A stretch of DNA of 64,000 nucleotides. It comes from Anaerolineae bacterium (GTDB lineage: Bacteria > Chloroflexota > Anaerolineae > Promineifilales > Promineifilaceae). The notes beneath the pieces are model-generated. The model was not told where the DNA came from. It ran no database searches and saw only the letters and a program-made list of their open reading frames with translations. Position 1 is the first letter of the stretch. Each line of letters starts with the position of its first letter. The translations under genes and the position numbers were made by a program. Below, piece by piece: positions 57,965-64,000 of the stretch. The stretch covers positions 21,980 to 85,979 of the forward strand of contig JAHDWK010000027.1 in the NCBI GenBank assembly GCA_023382655.1. The letters are read 5' to 3'.

Positions 57965-58363
57965 CTATTCCTGAAGCTTCATTTTCTCGAAATGCTGCCT
58001 GCGCAGCAAGCGAAGGACAAATCGTTGTGACCGCGGGAAGGCAGCCAGGCCCGTTTCGGTGTCCACTGTTTCGATTTGCTTAATCACATACGGCCGTCCC
58101 TGCCAGACCAACGTACAACCCCCGGCGGCCAACACATTTTTATACCAATCCACATCAGGTCCATACGTCAGCTCAATCACAAACCCATCCGCCACCGGGC
58201 TGACAATAATCGGCGTCTCGTAGAGCTTGCCGCTGCGACGGCCGACGTGCCGGATAAGGCTGAACGGGCCAATTGAAGACCGGGCCAGCCGTCGGGTCAG
58301 GGGGTTCAGGGTGTGCTTCAGCAAAGTGAGCCAGCCACGACGGAGTTGCTGTTGAAGGTTCAT
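57965..58363 (-). CDS. Deazaflavin (F420)-dependent nitroreductase-family protein
   Basis: Has 132 residues. It matches the deazaflavin-dependent reductase family (Ddn-like split barrel): IRHVGRRSGKLYETPIIVSP near 38-57 and YGPDVDWYKNVLAAGGCTLVWQGR near 66-90. It is likely an F420-linked oxidoreductase. It is metabolic cargo between element genes. Only the C-terminal Lys/Glu tail is unusual. Confidence 0.85.
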   Translation of the reverse strand: MNLQQQLRRGWLTLLKHTLNPLTRRLARSSIGPFSLIRHVGRRSGKLYETPIIVSPVADGFVIELTYGPDVDWYKNVLAAGGCTLVWQGRPYVIKQIETVDTETGLAAFPRSQRFVLRLLRRQHFEKMKLQE

Positions 58364-58449
58364 CAGATGTCTCCTATCAAGCGTTCCGAAATCGAATGAT
58401 ACCAGTCATGCTATCGGAAATCAGGCTTTTTTCCATTCTCATATCCTGG

Positions 58450-59196
58450 TCAAAACGGCAAATCTTGGTCATCATCGCTGGGTAGCAGACCGTCCCCCAA
58501 CAGTTGATAGTAACTGGTCATCTCGCGGATGATGCCGGCCACATAGGCAAAGGTTTGCTCTGGGGTCTGTCCCATCTTTTCATATTTCTCCGTGTTGCCC
58601 AGGAGCATCAAAAAGAGGTGGGATAACCGCTGTAAACTCAAGTGCATGTTCTCCCGCGCTGCTGACGAAAATTCCTTCATCCGCAAATCAGACAATACCA
58701 GGAGCACTGAACTCAAGCCCTGCGTTTCAGCGTAAGTGAGGAAGGGTGAGATTTCGGGAAACAAAGCCTGGCTCTCAGGGGTGAAGATGTCAGTTGATTC
58801 TCGAATCGTTTTGCCAAGCCGCTGGTATTCTTCCACCGAAGCAGCTTCCAACTCATTCCATGTTATATCAGCCGCTTCCAATGCCTCATACAGGTCAAGT
58901 CCCGTGTCCTCGTCCCTTGATGGGCAATGGGTGCAGATAATCAGCCGGTCAGGGTACTCATCGCCCATAGGAATTGCCTCTGACAGCCACCAGTAACGCA
59001 CCGGATAGCCGTGTGCCCATGCCTGTTTGATCACGGCCGTAATGTCTTCACGATAATGGATAGGGGTGTCAAAGATATAGGCCAGGTAGGTATGACGTGG
59101 GTCTATAAGTTCTTCCCCGGCCAAAGTCTCGGCGGAAAGCGGGGTTGGCTGCGGGGTCGGTTCTGGGATTGGTTGATTGTCTGCTTCATGGCTCAT
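58450..59196 (-). CDS. Hypothetical element protein
   Basis: Has 248 residues from ATG 59196, which follows GGAGGAG; an ATG at 59364 would extend into non-coding DNA. After a Pro/Thr-rich N-terminus the protein appears helical and acidic (YRLGKTIRESTDIFTPESQ-like region, then LSSVLLVLSDLRMKEFSS). The final residues are very acidic. No family recognised. Gap 59197-59481 holds a weak hairpin (caccacgt/acgtggtg, 59406-59434) and no gene. Confidence 0.55.
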   Translation of the reverse strand: MSHEADNQPIPEPTPQPTPLSAETLAGEELIDPRHTYLAYIFDTPIHYREDITAVIKQAWAHGYPVRYWWLSEAIPMGDEYPDRLIICTHCPSRDEDTGLDLYEALEAADITWNELEAASVEEYQRLGKTIRESTDIFTPESQALFPEISPFLTYAETQGLSSVLLVLSDLRMKEFSSAARENMHLSLQRLSHLFLMLLGNTEKYEKMGQTPEQTFAYVAGIIREMTSYYQLLGDGLLPSDDDQDLPF

Positions 59197-59481
59197 ACAG
59201 GCTCCTCCTGTTATTTGATATGGTTTCCGCCCTGCGTAGTTATAATGTTCAGCTCTCCTGGGTAGTGCTTCGTTATCCGCTGGCCGATAGACTCCTGCTT
59301 GCGGCTTTTGTCCTCGCTCCGTTACAGTGGTAGTGGTTAAAGCTATGGGCCAGAGGGTCAACAAAATGACAAAGTGATCACATAGCCCGGTTCACCTTGT
59401 CATCCCACCACGTGACGGGCAACTGACGTGGTGACGGTCTCGCCTCATGCTGAGAAGGCACACGCGCCGACGCCTCTGACC

Positions 59482-59772
59482 CTACCTTCGACGGCGCAAC
59501 GGGAAGGGCTGTGTCTCAGCCTGTCGTCGCCATAGGTAGTAGGCCAGCAAACCCACGGCCGAATCCCCATCTGCCAGAGCAGTGAAGGCTCGGCGAAATC
59601 GCTGCTGGCTGGCATGGTTATTGGTGGTGCGGACATATTCCATAATGGATTTAGCTTCATCCAGGCATAGCTCGATGCGTTTGACATGAGGTTGGGTACT
59701 GTTTTGACTGGTATTGAGGATTCTATAAACGGCCACCTGTCCACTATACCAGGTGCTGCCTCCATCACTCAA
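59482..59772 (-). CDS. Small hypothetical protein
   Basis: Has 96 residues, with a helical middle (ELCLDEAKSIMEYVRTTNN) and a basic C-terminus. It overlaps the replication-relaxation gene upstream by four nt (ATGA), so it is probably translated with it. Confidence 0.45.
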   Translation of the reverse strand: MSDGGSTWYSGQVAVYRILNTSQNSTQPHVKRIELCLDEAKSIMEYVRTTNNHASQQRFRRAFTALADGDSAVGLLAYYLWRRQAETQPFPLRRRR

Positions 59773-60665
59773 GCCGTAGCCTTAGTCGGCGGAAGGATGC
59801 AGCGAGGGATAGTTTCTCCGGCCAGATGCCAAATGGGCTGGTGTAACACGGTGGTGGGGGTGATGGCCTGGTAGGTGGTAAAGTAGAAGAGGCCACTTCC
59901 CCCAGCCCTTTCCGCCTCCGCCTTCATGTTTGCCAACCTGCGTTTGCCAGTGGTGACCACCAGGTAACGGCCGTAGCGTAAACCAAATCGTCGGTGAAAG
60001 GTGTCACTTTTCAAGTAGACCTTGCCCGGTTCCACCTTTTCGCGAATAAAGCGGGGGTTATCTTTGGTCGCCATATCCATTTCCAATAGGTAGGCAAAGG
60101 GGTGCGCATCTCCCTGGCGCTGGATGGCAAAAAAGCCGTCTGGTCGTACCTGGCGCTGCTGTGGTTTGCCTTTGGGTTGAGGTACGGCCACCGTGTCAGG
60201 ATAAGCAAACAATTCGCTTTCCGGTATCCAGCGGCTCAGGCTCAAGGTTGGGTCTTGCTGGCAAGCCTGCATCATCGTTAACCGTACATCGTTGATAGCC
60301 AGGTCATGGTTGAGTAACGCATATCGAGGCTGCCGACGCCAAGGAAAGCGGCGCAGCGATTCCCCCTGCAAACCGGCTACCACCTCCGCTCCCTTTCGGC
60401 CGAGCCAGTAAATGCTTTCTCCTTGTGGTACCCGATGAATGGTCGTTTTACTCGGCGCATTGACATAGCCATTATCAAACAAGAGTCGCATTCTGGCTCT
60501 GGGCTGGCTGCGGTTTTGGCCGGAGAAAAAAAGCTGATCAATTTGCTTGAGGCTGAGTACCCCATCAAAGGCGTAAATCGTTTCCAGAATACGGTAATCA
60601 CGCTCCGTTAAGCGCATTGGTGGTGGCTGTTTAGCTCGCTCGTAAGGCACACGGCGCAAGGACAT
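59769..60665 (-). CDS. Replication-relaxation family protein
   Basis: Has 298 residues of the replication-relaxation family (plasmid and ICE proteins; probably DNA-binding and mobilisation-related). The N-terminal winged helix (ERDYRILETIYAFDGVLSLKQI, near 20-45) is followed by a conserved central stretch with HDLAINDVRLTMMQ near 120-133 and the C-terminal MDMATKDNPRFIREKV, RYLVVTTGKRRL. It is a paralogue of the gene at 60697. Confidence 0.85.
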   Translation of the reverse strand: MSLRRVPYERAKQPPPMRLTERDYRILETIYAFDGVLSLKQIDQLFFSGQNRSQPRARMRLLFDNGYVNAPSKTTIHRVPQGESIYWLGRKGAEVVAGLQGESLRRFPWRRQPRYALLNHDLAINDVRLTMMQACQQDPTLSLSRWIPESELFAYPDTVAVPQPKGKPQQRQVRPDGFFAIQRQGDAHPFAYLLEMDMATKDNPRFIREKVEPGKVYLKSDTFHRRFGLRYGRYLVVTTGKRRLANMKAEAERAGGSGLFYFTTYQAITPTTVLHQPIWHLAGETIPRCILPPTKATA

Positions 60666-60696
60666 GACGCCAGTATATCATTGGGAAGGGTTGGAA

Positions 60697-61641
60697 TCAG
60701 TCAAAAAGTGGTTGCGTCGTTTCTTGGGCGGCGATGTCCCAGAGATGAGTGGGCAGCTTTTCCGGTTGCCAGATGTCAAAGGCAGATTGCGTGGTAAACC
60801 AGAAATAACGATCACCACCAACCTTTTCGGTGGCTCGTTTGAGGTTCTGCAACCGCTGTTCACTAGAAACTACAGCTAGGAGGCGAAAGTGGCGGGTCCC
60901 GTACAATTTTTCAGACAAGCCACTTTGTCGAAATTGAGCGTAAGCCTTCATCTTGTCCTGCCAACGGCTATTGTCCATCGTTCCCTGGTCTACTTCTAAA
61001 AAAAAGTGGGCCGGCTGGTCTTGATGGGGAAGTTGGAGTTGAAAATAGGCATCGGGCAAAATCCGGGTCACTCTAGCCCCACGCATTCGGTAAGGGACTC
61101 GGTCTTGATACGCGGCTGACCGAAAATCAGCCTCATCAATCCAGGTGGTCAGTTGCCAGTGTCCCAATTCACTCAGTCGTGATAACACCAGGCGCACGTC
61201 GTTGATAGCCAGGGTATGGTGAACGAAGGCAAAACCCACCTGGTTTTGCTGTGGTCGCCAGCCAATGACGGCTCTATCCTCCCCGGTTTCGGCGGCGATT
61301 ACATCTGCCCCTTTAGTGTCCAACACGTACACATAGGGTTGCCTCCCCTCTCCCAAGACCACTGGCGATGGCAGCCGGTCAATAAAGCCGTGATGATACA
61401 GCAATTGCAACCGGCGCTGACAGACAGTCTGCTTGCTGTGACGTTTGGCTGAGTGAAATAGCCAGGCTTCAATCTGATGGGCTGAAAGCAGACGAAAGCG
61501 ATAGATCGCTCGAATAATGTCTTTGTCTCGGTGCGTTAACCGCATGGCTGGCGGTTGGTTTGTTCGTTTGTAGGAGGGTAGATAGCGATTAGTGGGTTCA
61601 GCCAAAGTATCCCGCCTCTTGTTCCCCTTCTGCCTGGTCAT
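60697..61641 (-). CDS. Replication-relaxation family protein, second copy
   Basis: Has 314 residues, with the same architecture as the gene at 59769: HRDKDIIRAIYRFRLLSAHQI near 38-58, HHTLAINDVRLVLSRL near 141-156, and EVDQGTMDNSRWQDKM near 210-230. It overlaps the transfer-ATPase gene by 44 nt. The two copies differ widely, so the duplication is not recent. Confidence 0.85.
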   Translation of the reverse strand: MTRQKGNKRRDTLAEPTNRYLPSYKRTNQPPAMRLTHRDKDIIRAIYRFRLLSAHQIEAWLFHSAKRHSKQTVCQRRLQLLYHHGFIDRLPSPVVLGEGRQPYVYVLDTKGADVIAAETGEDRAVIGWRPQQNQVGFAFVHHTLAINDVRLVLSRLSELGHWQLTTWIDEADFRSAAYQDRVPYRMRGARVTRILPDAYFQLQLPHQDQPAHFFLEVDQGTMDNSRWQDKMKAYAQFRQSGLSEKLYGTRHFRLLAVVSSEQRLQNLKRATEKVGGDRYFWFTTQSAFDIWQPEKLPTHLWDIAAQETTQPLFD

Positions 61642-63778
61642 TGGACGCTGGCTGTCCCTGGAAGCGGGCCAGGATTTCGGCGTCCACCGATTCTTTGGAT
61701 CGACTGTAGCGCTGGCGGCTCAAAGTACGGATTCGGTTGATTTTGTCCCCGTCATCCGGGTTGGTTTCGAGTGGAACGGCCGTTTGTAAACTGAAGGCGG
61801 GCAAAGTTTCGCCGTTCGCCTGCATTTTGACAATGGCGTTAAATCTGCTTAAGTTGAGTAGGTCTTCGCTGTCAAATTGGGGCTTAACCAGAGTACTCAG
61901 GCGGGGGGCATCGGTCGTCCCAATCCGGAAAATAATGGCGGTACCGGCGTTACCGACAATGGCGTCCAGGGTATCGCCCTCTAGCTGTCTCAAATACTGG
62001 TTGGCTACCGTCAAACTCAAGCCGTGTTTTCGGGCTTCGGAAAACATTTTTGACAAACTGGTGGTGGTGAAGTTCTGTACCTCGTCGATGTAGAGATAGA
62101 AAGTCGCGTCTTGGCTGCCGTTAGCCGAAATCGGTAATTGGCTCATCGCGGCAATTTGGAATTTGGAGATGAGCAACGCTCCCAACGTCTCCGCGTCTAT
62201 TTCCGCAATCCCACCCAAATTAGCCAGGAAAATGGTTTGTCCGGTGAGTATCTTTCCGAAATCCAGGCTGTCTTGTTGACACACAACCCGTCTGATCCGT
62301 TCATCCCGATAGAATTTACGAATCCGGTTGGCGATGGGCAGGGAGAATTGGTGTTTCTGCGAGGCACTGAGTGGTTCATATTCATCGTGCCAGAATTCCA
62401 GCGCCACCGGATCGGTTACTCGGCGGAGTACCTCGGCCCGAAAATCCGAATTGTGGAATAATCGCAGTATATCTTGAATGGTTGCGCCTTCGGTTGACAT
62501 CAGGGCAATCAAGGCCGCATAAAGAGCATCTTCCATCCGGGTGGAACTCCAATTCTCGGCAAACATTTTCCGAATGACACCCAATGCTTGACCGGCTACT
62601 TGTTCTTTTGACACCTGACTGGAGGCTGCCAGCAGGTTCAAGCCGATGGGGTGGTCGGTGTCGTGCATATCAAAGAGAATAACCTCGGCTTCTCGCTCAG
62701 GCGGAATGCTGGTTGCCAGGATGTTTTCTACCAGGGAACCGTGTGGATCAATGACTCCTACCCGTTTACCGGCCGCAATGTCCTGGTGGATTAAGCGGTG
62801 TAGCAGGGTTGACTTACCTACCCCTGTGCTACCCATGATGTTGAGATGGGTAACCCGGTCGGTGTAGGTCAAGGTAACTGGCTGTTCATGGCCTTGATAC
62901 AGGTTGGTACCGATGACCACGCTGTTGTCGTGCTGCCCCACTTGTTGGGGTAACGGTGCAGAAGCACCTGTAGCCCACCGCACTCGTGGGTGAATACATT
63001 GGTCACAAGGCAAATGCCACAAGGCTGCCACCTCTGGTGCCGACAATACCAGTTCGTAAGATAACTCGTGGGCAGGTATGAGGAAGTTGTAACCATCACG
63101 TTCAAAGACGGCCAAGCCCGGTTTGAGCAAGTCCACAATGTCGTTAGCACGTTCTTTCGTATCTGCCTTCACTTTGATAGCAAATTCTGCTTCCTTGAGG
63201 GCTGCATCCAGTTTGGCTACGGCATTTTGTACCTGTCTTGTACCAAAGCGAGGAACTTGTTGCGCGTTTTTAGCATTGCGAGCTTCATGATGGAACTCAT
63301 CAAGCAGTTTGTTGCCCAGTTCGTAGAATTTGGGGCGTACCGGCCGCAGATGAATGCTATACGAGACCACTTCGCCTGGTCTGAGCGTTCCCAAGGCACT
63401 GACAATCCCGGCCAACGGGTCTAGTTGACCAAATTCCTCTAGGGTGAGGAGGGGGCCAATAAACGGCGAGACGGTACGAAAACAGTAGAGGCGATAGCCA
63501 ATGGGGGCTGAGTTTTTGGTGGTGAATGATATCTGGGCTTGAGGGTAAAGCCCATACAGAGAGCGAATCAACGGTTCTTCGAGTTCTTGCCAGACCTCGG
63601 CTAGCCACTCAATGGACTCATGGGTGGCCCGAATTCCTACACTAAAAGGGAGTTTGAAGGAAAACCAGCTAACCATCAACTGTTGGGCGGCCTGTGGGTG
63701 AAACGCCGTGTAAGCTGGTAGGCGAATAGAAATTATGCTGGTCAGCGAATTGGTTTGAGCTTGGGTGATCTCGTTCAT
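61598..63778 (-). CDS. TraD/HerA-type DNA-transfer ATPase
   Basis: Has 726 residues. N-terminal helical and membrane-like region, then a RecA-fold ATPase with Walker A IMGSTGVGKSTLLHRLIHQD near 315-335, Walker B ATFYLYIDEVQNFTT near 560-574, and the arginine-containing SEARKHGLSLTVANQYLRQL near 580-600. It resembles conjugative DNA-transfer (TraD/TraG-like) or HerA-type proteins. Together with the replication-relaxation genes it suggests a conjugative or mobilisable element. The start codon ATG 63778 is 33 nt from the gene at 63811. Confidence 0.87.
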   Translation of the reverse strand: MNEITQAQTNSLTSIISIRLPAYTAFHPQAAQQLMVSWFSFKLPFSVGIRATHESIEWLAEVWQELEEPLIRSLYGLYPQAQISFTTKNSAPIGYRLYCFRTVSPFIGPLLTLEEFGQLDPLAGIVSALGTLRPGEVVSYSIHLRPVRPKFYELGNKLLDEFHHEARNAKNAQQVPRFGTRQVQNAVAKLDAALKEAEFAIKVKADTKERANDIVDLLKPGLAVFERDGYNFLIPAHELSYELVLSAPEVAALWHLPCDQCIHPRVRWATGASAPLPQQVGQHDNSVVIGTNLYQGHEQPVTLTYTDRVTHLNIMGSTGVGKSTLLHRLIHQDIAAGKRVGVIDPHGSLVENILATSIPPEREAEVILFDMHDTDHPIGLNLLAASSQVSKEQVAGQALGVIRKMFAENWSSTRMEDALYAALIALMSTEGATIQDILRLFHNSDFRAEVLRRVTDPVALEFWHDEYEPLSASQKHQFSLPIANRIRKFYRDERIRRVVCQQDSLDFGKILTGQTIFLANLGGIAEIDAETLGALLISKFQIAAMSQLPISANGSQDATFYLYIDEVQNFTTTSLSKMFSEARKHGLSLTVANQYLRQLEGDTLDAIVGNAGTAIIFRIGTTDAPRLSTLVKPQFDSEDLLNLSRFNAIVKMQANGETLPAFSLQTAVPLETNPDDGDKINRIRTLSRQRYSRSKESVDAEILARFQGQPASNDQAEGEQEAGYFG

Positions 63779-63810
63779 GTTATAGCCTCCGAAAGTGTGG
63801 TGAACAATTC

Positions 63811-64000
63811 TTAGTTCCCGCCTAACATTATGAGCAAGATACCTAGAACGAATACCCCGAGCAATACTAATATGAAGACTACGGCACCGTCTGTTGAGCC
63901 ACCTGAGTATTCCGATTTTGAACCACCCGCAGTGTTCCTTTCCAATGAGCCACCTGAGTATTCCGATTTTGAACCACCCGCAGTGTTCCTTTCCAATGAG
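63811..64000 (-). CDS. Repeat protein with C-terminal membrane anchor, 5' end outside window
   Basis: The reading frame is open to the right edge. Visible residues are two copies of a 17-residue unit (NTAGGSKSEYSGGSLER), then TDG and a hydrophobic tail (AVVFILVLLGVFVLGILLIML). Each unit is encoded by a 51-nt direct repeat, identical in both copies as far as the window shows. A signal-anchored or tail-anchored surface protein is likely. Only the last 62 residues are visible. Confidence 0.6.
   Translation of the reverse strand, partial: SLERNTAGGSKSEYSGGSLERNTAGGSKSEYSGGSTDGAVVFILVLLGVFVLGILLIMLGGN
63895..64000 (-). repeat. Direct 51-bp tandem repeat in a coding sequence
   Basis: Two complete identical 51-nt units and the start of a third at the edge. 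The number of copies beyond the window is unknown. The unit encodes a Ser/Gly-rich segment. Confidence 0.75.

Noticed and set aside
63895..64000. Possible CRISPR or VNTR outside a gene
   Set aside because: The 51-nt units are contiguous and preserve a reading frame, so a coding repeat is the better explanation.
36465..64000. A second copy of the tRNA-Asp end as an attachment site inside the window
   Set aside because: I looked for ttcgatccccgtcgctccc and found no second copy. It may lie beyond the right edge.

Overview
The window is bacterial chromosomal DNA, most likely from a Chloroflexota (Anaerolineae-like) organism. This is an inference from several signs: a T-box-controlled thrS, Thr/Pro-rich lipoprotein linkers, large PMT-family (GT39) membrane glycosyltransferases, a translin homologue, DUF3467, an F420-type reductase, and two sequence habits. 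The first habit is the palindromic octamer ACGGCCGT, about 98 copies by hand count. The second is families of short phrase-like repeats lying between genes and, in frame, inside proteins.

Positions 1-36390 look like core genome. An AT-rich gene of unknown function is cut by the left edge. Two tandem threonyl-tRNA synthetases follow, the upstream one behind a complete T-box leader with its own promoter. Next come an ECF sigma factor / zinc anti-sigma / bactofilin-like operon, a GT4 glycosyltransferase, and a hicBA toxin-antitoxin pair lying between metH and a decayed copy of the metH 3' end. After metH there is a Gmad2-type lipoprotein, DUF4259, a CNNM/CorC transporter, a SWIM-finger protein and a 1323-residue sensor kinase. 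A leftward set of three GT39 membrane proteins follows a formyltransferase. YggX, a HIT-like protein with a degenerate triad, DUF4230, flavin reductase, translin, DUF3467, ComEA-like and GT9 genes complete this part, ending at tRNA-Asp.

From tRNA-Asp (36392-36464) to the right edge the content is that of an integrated mobile island. A large serine recombinase reads into the tRNA gene. It is followed by a lipoprotein-anchored FtsK/HerA-like ATPase and an excisionase-like HTH protein. A long leftward defence cluster comes next, in transcription order: Mrr-type endonuclease, HsdR, HsdM, HsdS, a second N6-methylase-like protein, a restriction-associated AAA ATPase, an HNH nuclease and a 205-residue protein. 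Beyond it are a promoter with a terminated leader in front of an EAD-like/AbiJ-NTD4-like gene, typical element cargo (DUF2958, Api92-like, small HTH), two replication-relaxation paralogues, a TraD/HerA-type transfer ATPase, and the end of a protein made of 17-residue repeats before a membrane anchor.

The strongest candidates for something little described are three. One is the eight-gene restriction cluster with an extra methylase/ATPase/HNH module and an HsdR carrying a beta-sandwich insert. The second is the EAD-AbiJ gene with its leader RNA. The third is the genome-wide ACGGCCGT octamer. All family names come from reading the sequence; no searches were run.
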